A stretch of DNA of 64,000 nt from Synergistaceae bacterium (GTDB taxonomy: Bacteria; Synergistota; Synergistia; Synergistales; Aminobacteriaceae), in contig JAISLU010000093.1 in assembly GCA_031277095.1 (NCBI GenBank), positions 1-64,000 on the forward strand, written 5' to 3'. This document shows positions 8,822-16,131 of the stretch, piece after piece. Under the pieces are notes generated by a model. It saw only the letters and a program-made list of their open reading frames with translations. It was not told the DNA's origin and did not search any database. The translations under genes were made by a program, and so were the position numbers. The first letter of the stretch is position 1, and every line of letters starts with the position of its first letter.

Positions 8822-9426
8822 AGCCCATCAGCATTCGTTTCAGCGGCTTCGGGGGGCAGGGGATCATTTTGTCGGCGGTGGTGCTGGGAGACGCGCTGGT
8901 GATTCACAGAGGGCTTTACGCGGCCCAAACCCAATCCTACGGCTCGGAGGCCCGGGGCGGCCAGTGTCAGTCCGAGCTGATGGTCTCGGAAGAACCCATT
9001 CTCACACCCATCCGCGCCTCCAACGACATTCTCGTGTCCATGTTCCAAACTTCCCTCGACAGCTATATCGGCTTCCTGCGCAGAGACGGAACGCTGTTTG
9101 TGGACTCCGGTCTGGTCGCCGACCTGAGCCGGGTCCCTCCCGAGACGACCCGGCACGCGGTTCCCGCCACGGAAATCGCCCTGGCCCTGGGAAATAAAAT
9201 GGCCGCCAACATGGTGATGCTGGGCTATTTTGCGGGCGTCACGAAAATGTTGAACCTGGAACAACTGGATAGGGCCCTCGGGGAAAACGTCCGAAAAGAA
9301 TTTCTGGATCTGAACAAAAAAGCGATCCGAACCGGTTTTGACCTGTCCACTGGCAAAAATAAGGAAATAGCAGAAGAAAAAGCAGAGGAAAAAGCAGAGA
9401 GAAAAACGGAGGGAAGGGGACGATGA
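8818..9426 (+). CDS. korC: 2-oxoacid:ferredoxin oxidoreductase, gamma subunit
   Basis: A 202-aa gamma subunit carrying the FSGFGGQGIILSA motif at its N-terminus and SYGSEARGGQCQSEL, both diagnostic for this subunit. The ATG at 8818 overlaps the beta-subunit stop as ATGA and follows GGGAG; the frame is open upstream to 8788, but that start has no site. The C-terminus ends in a charged run of near-identical AEEKAEEKAE units encoded by an imperfect tandem repeat, an appendage absent from typical homologues as I know them. Its stop overlaps the sucC start (ATGA), so translation is probably coupled. Confidence 0.85.
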   Translation: MKPISIRFSGFGGQGIILSAVVLGDALVIHRGLYAAQTQSYGSEARGGQCQSELMVSEEPILTPIRASNDILVSMFQTSLDSYIGFLRRDGTLFVDSGLVADLSRVPPETTRHAVPATEIALALGNKMAANMVMLGYFAGVTKMLNLEQLDRALGENVRKEFLDLNKKAIRTGFDLSTGKNKEIAEEKAEEKAERKTEGRGR

Positions 9427-10547
9427 AACTTTACGAATTTCAGGGCAAGGAACTCCTTCGCAAGTTTGGCGTCAAAATTCCCGACGGGATTCTTTGCGAG
9501 AAAGACGGCATTCTGATCTACGGTAGCCCCGTGATTCTGAAAGCTCAGGTGCTTTCGGGAGGACGGGGTAAAGCGGGGGCGGTCGTTTCCTGCAACAGTC
9601 AGGGCGAAGAGGACGCTGCGCTGACGAGGCTTTTTGAGATGACGCTGAAGGGCGAGCCGGTAAACGCGGTGCTGGTGGAGGAACGGGTCGAACTTTCCCG
9701 TGAGTATTACCTTTCCGTCACCTTCGATGGCGAGGCGGGGACACCTCTGCTGATAGTCAGCGGGGCAGGCGGCGTAGAAATCGAGGAAACCGCGGACAAA
9801 CACCCCGACCGCATTTTGAAGCTGCCCTTCGACTCCGTCCTCGGGCCGCTGGACTGTCACTTGGAGCGGGCGGCGAAGTTCGTAGGGACGCCCCGTCCCA
9901 GGGAATTCGCGGATCTTTTGTCGCGCCTCTGGAGGCTCTGGTGCGAGGCTGGGGCTTTGCTGGTCGAGATCAACCCACTGGCGGAAACGCCGAATGGCTT
10001 TGTGGCCCTGGACGCCAAAATCGAGCTGGACGACGACGCCGAGCCCCGAGATAGGGCCTTTCGCGCTGTCCTTCAAAAGCAGCAGAGGGAGATATCCGGC
10101 CGGGAGAGCGCGCAGTCCGATACCATCACCTACGTACCGCTGGAGGGGAACATCGGTTTGATATCCGACGGGGCGGGAACGGGAATGCTCACTCTGGACC
10201 TGCTGCGGGATCGCGGGGGGCGCGCGGCCGATTTTTGCGAAATGGGGGGTCTCACCAGCCCGGAGATCATTTACTCCGCTATGGACCGGGTCGTGGCGGA
10301 CCCCAAGGTGCGAAGTCTCCTGATTGTTCTGATAGGAGGGTTCAATCGCATGGACGAGATGGCAGAGGGCATCGTGCGCTTCGTCGCCGAACGGAAGCTG
10401 AAAATTCCTCTGATCGTAAGGCTCTGCGGGACGATGGAGGAAGAGGGCAAAAAAATCATGAAGAGCGCCGATCTCCCGATTTACGACGACCTGGAAAAAG
10501 CGGTCGAGGCGGCCGTCGCTCAGGCGGCCATGACGGGGGGGAACTGA
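9423..10547 (+). CDS. sucC: Succinyl-CoA synthetase (ADP/GDP-forming) beta subunit, ATP-grasp
   Basis: A 374-aa ATP-grasp acyl-CoA synthetase beta subunit. It opens MKLYEFQGKELLRKFGV as SucC proteins do, has KAQVLSGGRGKAGAV for nucleotide binding, VEINPLAE for Mg2+ coordination and GLISDGAGTGMLTLD followed by GGLTSPE in the C-terminal ligase domain. Together with SucD it would convert succinyl-CoA (or a related acyl-CoA from the upstream oxidoreductase) to the free acid while making ATP or GTP. It overlaps korC by four bases and is followed one base later by sucD. Confidence 0.88.
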   Translation: MKLYEFQGKELLRKFGVKIPDGILCEKDGILIYGSPVILKAQVLSGGRGKAGAVVSCNSQGEEDAALTRLFEMTLKGEPVNAVLVEERVELSREYYLSVTFDGEAGTPLLIVSGAGGVEIEETADKHPDRILKLPFDSVLGPLDCHLERAAKFVGTPRPREFADLLSRLWRLWCEAGALLVEINPLAETPNGFVALDAKIELDDDAEPRDRAFRAVLQKQQREISGRESAQSDTITYVPLEGNIGLISDGAGTGMLTLDLLRDRGGRAADFCEMGGLTSPEIIYSAMDRVVADPKVRSLLIVLIGGFNRMDEMAEGIVRFVAERKLKIPLIVRLCGTMEEEGKKIMKSADLPIYDDLEKAVEAAVAQAAMTGGN

Positions 10548-10548
10548 C

Positions 10549-11421
10549 GTGTCGATACTCGTGAACGAAACGACGCGGGTTCTGGTCCAGGGAATCACAG
10601 GCAAATCGGGTTCCCTTCAGACAAAATCCCTTTTGGACTTCGGAACCAAAGTGGTGGCGGGGGTCACGCCCGGCAAAGCGGGGCATGAAGTCTACGGCGT
10701 CCCCGTTTTCGATTTTGTCGCGGACGCGCTTCGGGCGACGGACGCTGACGCGGCCATCAGCTTTGTTCCTCCCCTGGCGGCCCGAAGCGCGGCCTTGGAG
10801 GCGATAGAATGCGGGATAAAGCTGCTGGTGCTGACTATGGAGGGTATTCCTAAAAATGACGTGCTGAACATCCTCAACTACGCCGCGCCGCGGGGAGTGA
10901 GGGTGCTGGGTCCCGGGACGGCGGGGCTGATCGCGCCGGGCGTGTGCAAGCTGGGGGCCCACCCCGGTCGTATGTTCATCCCGGGAAATGTGGGCGTGGT
11001 TTCGAAAAGCGGCGCGCTTTCCTACGAAATCGGTAAAACCCTCACAGACGCGGGCATCGGGCAATCCACAGTGGTCGCCCTGGGGGGCGGCCCCATCTGG
11101 GGAACGACGCAAAAAGACGTGGTCGAGCTTTTCAACGAGGACGACGAGACAAAGGTGATCGTTCTCCTGGGGGAGATAGGCGGAGCCATGGAGATTACCG
11201 CCGCGGAGTTCATTGCCCGGTCGGTGAAAAAGCCGGTCGTTTCCCTGATCGTCGGCCGGTCGGCCCCCGAGGGAAAATCTCTGGGTCACGCCGGCGCCAT
11301 CATCCGGGGCACAAAAGGAACGGCGGAATCCAAAATCGAGGCGCTGAGGTCGGCAGGCGTAAGTATTGCGTTCACGCCTGCCGAGGTCGTCAACACCGTC
11401 AAAAAACTTTTGAAACTCTGA
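10549..11421 (+). CDS. sucD: Succinyl-CoA synthetase alpha subunit
   Basis: A 290-aa alpha subunit beginning with GTG at 10549. RVLVQGITGKSGSLQTK forms the CoA-binding Rossmann start, VVSKSGALSYEI is the next family motif, and GKSLGHAGAI (near residue 245) carries the phosphohistidine that relays phosphate from acyl phosphate to nucleotide. Length matches the family. Operon position directly behind sucC supports a heterodimeric enzyme doing substrate-level phosphorylation on the product of the KorABC complex. Confidence 0.9.
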   Translation: MSILVNETTRVLVQGITGKSGSLQTKSLLDFGTKVVAGVTPGKAGHEVYGVPVFDFVADALRATDADAAISFVPPLAARSAALEAIECGIKLLVLTMEGIPKNDVLNILNYAAPRGVRVLGPGTAGLIAPGVCKLGAHPGRMFIPGNVGVVSKSGALSYEIGKTLTDAGIGQSTVVALGGGPIWGTTQKDVVELFNEDDETKVIVLLGEIGGAMEITAAEFIARSVKKPVVSLIVGRSAPEGKSLGHAGAIIRGTKGTAESKIEALRSAGVSIAFTPAEVVNTVKKLLKL

Positions 11422-11437
11422 GCCGGGGGATGATTTT

Positions 11438-11638
11438 ATGGCGGTCTACATCGACAAAAATTTATGCAAAGGCTGTGCTTTGTGCGTTATTCGCTGTCCC
11501 CGGAAAGTTTTTGAAATCTCCTCCGAGGTGAATCGCAAGGGCTTCACCGTCGCCGCGGCCGTGAGAGACGGAGACTGCGTGAAGTGCGGACTGTGCGAAA
11601 AAACTTGCCCCGACCTGGCGATCCGGGTCGCGGGGTAA
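11438..11638 (+). CDS. 2[4Fe-4S] ferredoxin, likely delta subunit/electron acceptor of the oxidoreductase
   Basis: A 66-aa protein with two CxxCxxCxxxCP clusters, CKGCALCVIRCP and CVKCGLCEKTCP, the fold of a bacterial dicluster ferredoxin or KorD/PorD subunit. An ATG at 11438 follows GCCGGGGGATG. Ending the kor-suc operon, it probably takes electrons from KorABC, either as an integral delta subunit or as a soluble carrier feeding hydrogenase or Rnf-type complexes outside the window. Confidence 0.87.
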   Translation: MAVYIDKNLCKGCALCVIRCPRKVFEISSEVNRKGFTVAAAVRDGDCVKCGLCEKTCPDLAIRVAG

Positions 11639-11816
11639 TGAATCCGGCAATGAATTCAGTGCCGACAACTTAACGGGACTTTTCCCGCAATGCGATAAGA
11701 TTTCAAGCCCCCGGCTATGCCGGGGAGAATAACATTGAGGAATAATATTGAGCGGAAGCGATGCGTAAAGCGTCAGATCCCCTGAAGATCCCAACGCTGC
11801 CGGTAAAAACGCGCTT
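11639..11816. other. Operon-end spacer with GC-rich palindrome
   Basis: The spacer holds a perfect palindrome, CCCCGGC-TAT-GCCGGGG at 11709-11725, lacking a T-run, which may act as a terminator or be a repetitive palindrome, since almost the same hairpin recurs at 18003-18021. No reading frame was supported. Confidence 0.5.
11709..11725. repeat. GC-rich hairpin, copy 1
   Basis: Seven-base arms CCCCGGC and GCCGGGG flank TAT. A nearly identical hairpin lies at 18003-18021. Both copies lie directly upstream of a copy of the 100-bp MITE-like repeat, so the two elements seem associated. Confidence 0.65.
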
Positions 11817-11921
11817 ATATAGCGAATTAAGATAAAAAGCCTAAAGTTAGAATAGCTAAAAACAAGTCAATTGCTCTATTTAGCGCGTGTAAATTTAACA
11901 TTTTTTAAGTTAAACGACTAT
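11817..11921. mobile_element. MITE-like interspersed repeat, copy 1
   Basis: About 105 bp nearly identical to 15921-16022 and 18029-18130. The ends are imperfect inverted repeats: the left begins TATAGnGAATTAAGATAAAA-like and the complement of the right end reads TATAGTCGTTTAACTTAAAA. The core includes GCCTAAAGTTAGAATAGC and a TTTAGCGCGTGTAAATTTAA segment. No reading frame is encoded. TA at the ends suggests a relative of IS630/Tc1-type elements, which is inference. The right end supplies the stop codon of the decayed minus-strand gene at 11910-12598. Confidence 0.75.
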
Positions 11922-12598
11922 TCCGAGCGTAGAGAGCCACTGTTCTCTCAAAATAAAGCCCAATATTCTCTGCAAATAGTCTCGAACCAGTATGAAGCTG
12001 TCGCTGAAAGCAGTCACGTCCCGCTGGAATTTTCCCACGGCGCGGAAGAGGGCTTCCACATCCTCGGGTCCTTTTATGTTGGGCAGGGTGTTTCGCCAAC
12101 TTCTGGCGACATCTCGTTCCGTGTCTTCCGTAGAACGTCGCTTCACGAAACGGCGCTCCTTGTCCGGGATTTCTTTGTTGTCGCCGTAGGTTATTTTTTC
12201 CAGGGCGAAATTGTCCGGCATGGCAAAAAGAGAAAGGACGACGGTCGTCACGCCTCCGACACGGGAAAAATTCAGCCAATCCATAGCGTCGTTCAAAATG
12301 TTGTTTTTCGAGAGCTGGAACCGTTCTTTTTCGGTGTCGAGCTCTATCGTATAGGGGCCCGTAGGCCTCCCCCTCCAAGCCGGGACAAACAAAAGGTCAG
12401 GACCCACAAAAGGCAGAACACGACGGCACAGGCCCCTGCGTCCGCCAGTCGGGGAGCGTATCTCCTGCGACGTCCCATGGCTGTCAGGGCCCCCGCAAGC
12501 ACCAGGACGGACAGAACCGGCGCGGCCACGCCGAACCAAGGATAGCGGTTGGACAGCTCCCAAACGATCCCGAAAAACAGCAGAAAGAAAACACCCAT
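11910..12598 (-). pseudogene. Frameshifted membrane protein of unknown function
   Basis: Two overlapping minus-strand frames look like halves of one gene. The 5' part (12598 to about 12375) encodes a membrane segment, FFLLFFGIVW, and a second hydrophobic stretch, VVFCLLWVLTF, after a basic loop. The 3' part, in another frame (about 12370-11910), encodes a soluble domain beginning GPYTIELDTEKERFQLSKNN. The switch falls near a G-rich run (complement of 12361-12370, GGAGGGGGAGG-like). The reading ends with GIVV and a stop formed by the end of MITE copy 1. I do not recognise the family. Either a true pseudogene, a sequencing error or programmed shifting could explain it; pseudogene seems likeliest given the neighbour. 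Confidence 0.5.
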
Positions 12599-12599
12599 T

Positions 12600-13146
12600 T
12601 TATATGGAACAAACGCGCCTCACGATCATGCGCAGACACTCGCAGACCGTCACGAAAACCGGGTTCTCCCGTTCGGCGAGGGAAAGCGCCTTGCGGTTCT
12701 CTTCCTTTTCCTTCAGCTCGCGCCAAAAAGCCCGAACAGTTCTTTGCTCCTCCTCCGTCATGGGGGCTCCGCCGGGGGCGCAGAAAGCGCTCCAAGTAGG
12801 CGTGTTCGAAGTAGTCCACAATGACGTCGAAAATTTCCGGCTCGTAGAGAGTGGCGGCGTCTCGTCCCGGTGACTCCGGCGCAACGGCGAGGGCTTGAGC
12901 TCACTCCAAAATTCCGCGCTGCTCCGCATTCTTTGAAAGGTCCGCGTCACGCTGGAGTACTGTTCCGCCAGTGTTTCGTATTTGCCCGTGACATTCCCCT
13001 CCTGCAGCCGGAAGTTCAGAGCGTAGTTCTCCATCCTGCGGCGGATTTTTTTTGGTCCTCTTGTAAGAGAAAAAATTTTTGAAGGAGGCACTGCCTCGCG
13101 TCCCGGGACAATTTTCCCTCTGGGTCGATGAACCGATCAGGTGCAA
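12600..13146 (-). pseudogene. Multiply frameshifted gene of unknown function
   Basis: Protein-like stretches alternate between three minus-strand frames. In order they are KNFFSYKRTKKNP (frame ending at 12901), MENYALNFRLQEGNVTGKYE (frame ending at 12600), DAATLYEPEIFDVIVDYFEH (frame of 12484-12819, readable from about 12870 to 12780), then TEEEQRTVRAFWRELKEKEE (back in the 12600 frame) to the stop. At least two compensating shifts would be needed to read through. The product would be a helical, charged, cytoplasmic protein that I cannot assign. It is directly upstream of the other frameshifted gene and follows the intact 85-aa gene, so the three probably formed one operon. Confidence 0.5.
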
Positions 13147-13168
13147 TTGATTCTCGTTTCAAGTCCAT

Positions 13169-13426
13169 TTATGATCCCCTCGTTTGTGAAGCCGGGATGT
13201 GCCCGTCCTCGGGATCAATCTGAGGAGGCAGTTTCCCGTATCTGGCTTCGTAACGCCGGATTTCGTTTTTCAAAGCCCGCACGAGGACGGCGTTAAAGGA
13301 TTCGTCGTAGATCGCGGCCAATACCTTGCCCTTGGCGAACGTTTCTTCGTCGAACCGCGTCTGGATCGCCACGCGGCGGGGCGCCGTCGAAGCCGAAAAA
13401 GTTTCTCCGGCTCTTTTCTCCGTCAT
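13169..13426 (-). CDS. Small basic protein, possible ribbon-helix-helix type, unknown function
   Basis: An 85-aa protein starting at the ATG at 13426 with AAAGGGAGA nine bases upstream. The centre, VAIQTRFDEETFAKGKVLAAIYDESFNAVLVRALKNEI, has the beta-strand then two-helix rhythm of small MetJ/Arc-like DNA-binding proteins, but the match is by pattern only. It heads the minus-strand group whose two downstream genes are frameshifted, so it may be the surviving member of a decayed module. Confidence 0.5.
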   Translation of the reverse strand: MTEKRAGETFSASTAPRRVAIQTRFDEETFAKGKVLAAIYDESFNAVLVRALKNEIRRYEARYGKLPPQIDPEDGHIPASQTRGS

Positions 13427-13472
13427 ACCATCGTCTCCCTTTCGTCCTGTTTAGGGAAACGTTAAGGTATTG

Positions 13473-13481
13473 TGCTATAAT
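13473..13481 (+). promoter_or_regulatory. Candidate extended -10 promoter element
   Basis: TGCTATAAT at 13473-13481 is an extended -10 element pointing toward the secreted-protein gene at 13624. No good -35 is apparent, which is usual for extended -10 promoters. The leader would be about 135 bases. Confidence 0.4.
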
Positions 13482-13623
13482 GCACTAGAATTTGTGGTAT
13501 CAATAGTATCATTAGACCAGCTGAAGATAAAGTGGCTCGATGCCGATCATGGCAGAGACGGTCAGGTCGTACCGGCATGATTTGTTTAATGGTGGTTTTA
13601 AAACAATGGGAGGAGGAAAGATC

Positions 13624-15030
13624 ATGATGACGAAGTTTTTGGGAGGGCGGTTTCGAGAGAGGAGCGCCCAGAAATGCGTGGGTTTTTTTGTTTGTTTTCT
13701 GCTGGCGGTGTGCTTGCCTTGCGGGGCGGGGCACGCGGAGCTGAACGCGGACGACTTTCTGCCCCCCGTCCAGGTGGAGGGAACCCAGAAAGAAGAATTG
13801 ATGACTGTGAAAGACGAGGGGGCGGTAAAGACCGCCGTCGATCCGGTTCTGCAAAAGGAAGTGACGACCGCGTCGAATTTGCAGGACGCCATCAACAAAA
13901 CGATCAAAAAACCGAGGCAGGGCTGCAGCATCCTTGCTGAACCGGGGGGAGGCTACGCGTTCGTCGCAACGGGGCAGGCGAGTTACAAGACCGAATCCGT
14001 GACCGTCACGGCGGGGCGGATTGCCCAGCGCAACGCCTACATCGAGGCGTTCATGAACGCGAAGGCGCAAATGGCGCAGACGGTGGGGGAAATCGTGGTG
14101 CGGGGGGCGACGGACTTCAGCAAAAAAATCGATAAACTCGACTCCGACACAAAAGAACTCCGCAACATCGAAACGGACCTCTCCGAAGAGCAGTTGCAGA
14201 CCGTGCGCAAGGTTTTGAAAGGGTACGTTACCTACGCGGTGAAAAACGAGAGGACCAACGTGTACGTGACCATCGTCAGTTCCTCCAAGACGCGGGGCAA
14301 ATTCAGCAGAAGCGGCGCGGACGGGCTCGTTGCATCCAACCTGAGGGAAGGGTTGAATACGCTGATTTCAGAAATTCGCAGCGGGTTCGTGCCACCTGTG
14401 GGCGGTCGCATCATTGAGGTGCCGGCGACGGGAGAGGTGGCGTATGTGGGTTTTGGGAGCAGCGTGGTTTACTACGACCGAGAGGAAGACGTTCAGGAAG
14501 AGTTGAAGCTCGAGGCGGAACAGGTCGCGGGGCTTCGTGCGGTCGACGCGCTGGCGGGGATCATACTGGGCGACGACGTGATGTGGCAGGCCCACGCGGA
14601 CGCATCGACGCGCGACCGAAAGGCGGACTTCGAACGTTTGCAGCTCTCAGACCAGACGACCAAAGGTTCCCAAGCCGAAATCCGGGAGTACGAACAGAGA
14701 AAACGCGAAATGCAGATCAGGTCGCAGACCGATACGAAAATCCAAAGCCTCAGGCAGGGAATACTGCCCCCCGGCGTCATGCGGGACACGTCGCTGGATG
14801 AAGACGAGGCCTTCGCCTACGGTATCGCCGTGTACGTTCCCTCGCTAAGCGACGCGGCACGCAGCGCCGCGAGAGAAATGGACGAGGCCGAGCTCGTGCG
14901 CCCGCCGGCATCGTCCCAAAATTCTCCTTCCTCTTCGGGCACGGCAGGCGGGGCAAGCGAACCCCCACAGCCCGAACCCACTTACAAAATAAAACAGGGA
15001 CCTTCCGGTGTTGTGCAGCAGAACTTATAA
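13624..15030 (+). CDS. Secreted protein with LPP20/FlgT-like domain, unknown function
   Basis: A 468-aa protein exported by a signal peptide (hydrophobic stretch VGFFVCFLLAVCLPCGAGHA). The ATG at 13624 is chosen because GGGAGGAGG lies just upstream; the frame is open to 13540 without a site. The domain at about residues 105-190, ATGQASYKTESVTVTAGRIA followed by RNAYIEAFMNAKAQMAQTVG, resembles the helix-strand pattern of LPP20/FlgT N-terminal domains. A related segment occurs in the 581-aa protein at 16132. The C-terminal third is charged and likely coiled, ending in a Ser/Pro-rich tail. Its end overlaps the next gene by 23 bases, so the two are co-expressed. Function unknown. Confidence 0.65.
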   Translation: MMTKFLGGRFRERSAQKCVGFFVCFLLAVCLPCGAGHAELNADDFLPPVQVEGTQKEELMTVKDEGAVKTAVDPVLQKEVTTASNLQDAINKTIKKPRQGCSILAEPGGGYAFVATGQASYKTESVTVTAGRIAQRNAYIEAFMNAKAQMAQTVGEIVVRGATDFSKKIDKLDSDTKELRNIETDLSEEQLQTVRKVLKGYVTYAVKNERTNVYVTIVSSSKTRGKFSRSGADGLVASNLREGLNTLISEIRSGFVPPVGGRIIEVPATGEVAYVGFGSSVVYYDREEDVQEELKLEAEQVAGLRAVDALAGIILGDDVMWQAHADASTRDRKADFERLQLSDQTTKGSQAEIREYEQRKREMQIRSQTDTKIQSLRQGILPPGVMRDTSLDEDEAFAYGIAVYVPSLSDAARSAAREMDEAELVRPPASSQNSPSSSGTAGGASEPPQPEPTYKIKQGPSGVVQQNL

Positions 15031-15904
15031 ACGAATCGTCGCTGCAGTTCTCGGAATTGCCGTTTTTTTCGGCGGGGCCGCGTTTTCGGATCCGGCCCTG
15101 CCGTCTGAGGCGTCGGGCCATCTTTCGGAGGTTTCTCGCCAATTTCTGGCCGACCTGGGGGTACCTGCGGAAGTGCGGGAGAAACTGGCCGAGTCCGCGG
15201 GAGAGAGCCTGGCCGCCCGCAAGTCCGTTCTGGCCGAATCTGTTTCCGGGGTGTACAGCTTCGCGGTGGGCAGAGCGCCCATGGACAGGGATGAAGACGT
15301 TCAGGCAGATCTGGAAATCGTTGAGGGCGAGCGTCAGTCCCTCCGTGCCCGGCGTGACCTGACGCTTCATCTGGCGAAACGCGGCAGTGTAAATCGCCGT
15401 CGCTATCCCGATGACGACGCGCTGGGCGGTGCTTTGCACTCGTATTATCGGAGCGCCGTCGGTACGCAGTCGGCTTCGGACGTGGTTCAGGGCTGGGTTC
15501 TGGCCCTTGTCTGGCTCAAAACGGGAGCGACGGAAGCCGTTCTCAAAGCCTTTCCGGCGGAAACCGCCGAGCTGGACGACCGCTATTGCGCGTTTCTCTA
15601 TGAGCGGGCGAAATGGCTGTTCGACGCCGGAAACTATTCCGAGGCCCTGCCGGTGTTCAAGCACCTTCACGATTTCCGCTGGGCGAACGTGGGCGCGTAC
15701 CTGGACGCGGCGGAGTGTTTCCTGCGGACGGGAACGCCGGAGGAATGCCTGAAATTGCTGAAAGAAGTCATGGAAATCCTTGGAGAAAGCATGAGTCCCG
15801 ACGCCTTCGCGCGAACCGGCCGGCTCTTCCGGGAGGCGGGGGACCGGGAGGCCGCCCTGTCTGCCTTCCGCATGGCGAGGGAACGCCTTCGTCAGGGACG
15901 CTGA
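15008..15904 (+). CDS. Secreted TPR-like protein
   Basis: A 298-aa protein starting with GTG at 15008 inside the end of the preceding gene; TTG at 15011 is an alternative. A signal peptide is evident (AAVLGIAVFFGGAAFSDPA). From about residue 190 to the end, alternating helices with the pattern FDAGNYSEALPVFKHLHD, AYLDAAECFLRTGTPEECLK and RLFREAGDREAALSAFRMAR form about three tetratricopeptide repeats, suggesting a protein-binding partner in the periplasm for the product of the gene it overlaps. No enzyme motif was seen. Confidence 0.65.
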   Translation: MLCSRTYKRIVAAVLGIAVFFGGAAFSDPALPSEASGHLSEVSRQFLADLGVPAEVREKLAESAGESLAARKSVLAESVSGVYSFAVGRAPMDRDEDVQADLEIVEGERQSLRARRDLTLHLAKRGSVNRRRYPDDDALGGALHSYYRSAVGTQSASDVVQGWVLALVWLKTGATEAVLKAFPAETAELDDRYCAFLYERAKWLFDAGNYSEALPVFKHLHDFRWANVGAYLDAAECFLRTGTPEECLKLLKEVMEILGESMSPDAFARTGRLFREAGDREAALSAFRMARERLRQGR

Positions 15905-15920
15905 AACGAAAAAATTTCAC

Positions 15921-16022
15921 TATAGTGAATTAAGATAAAAGCCTAAAGTTAGAATAGCTAAAAAACAAGTCAACTGCTCTATTTAGCGCGTGTAAATTTA
16001 ACGTTTTTATGTTAAGCGACTA
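15921..16022. mobile_element. MITE-like interspersed repeat, copy 2
   Basis: Second copy of the 100-bp element, beginning 17 bases after a stop codon with TATAGTGAATTAAGATAAAA and ending GTTAAGCGACTAT. It carries a few substitutions relative to copies 1 and 3, for example CAACTG for CAATTG and ACGTTTTTATG for ACATTTTTTAAG. Confidence 0.75.
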
Positions 16023-16033
16023 TGTTACTGTCT

Positions 16034-16113
16034 TTAACTATTCCAACTTTGGGCCTTCGGTTCGGATACCGCTTGCTTTTAACTATTCTGACTTTAGGCC
16101 TTTAATTTCAATA
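16034..16113. repeat. Inverted partial copies of the MITE arm
   Basis: Directly after copy 2, TTTAACTATTCCAACTTTGG (from 16033) and TTTTAACTATTCTGACTTTA (from 16077), the latter continuing GGCCTTTAATTT, are two inverted copies of the left arm of the element (complement of the AAAGTTAGAATAGCTAAAA segment). Together with copy 2 they make a composite palindromic unit of about 190 bp spanning 15924-16113, immediately upstream of the next gene's ribosome-binding site. Confidence 0.65.
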
Positions 16114-16131
16114 CGAAAGGGTGTTTGTACG

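Noticed and set aside
9225-10604. 459-codon minus-strand frame opposite korC-sucC
   Set aside because: Shadow of GC-rich coding on the other strand; motifs of SucC are on the plus strand.
16009-16131. N-terminal extension of the SH3-type protein
   Set aside because: The extra codons are translated from the inverted MITE arms; the ATG at 16132 begins a normal signal peptide.
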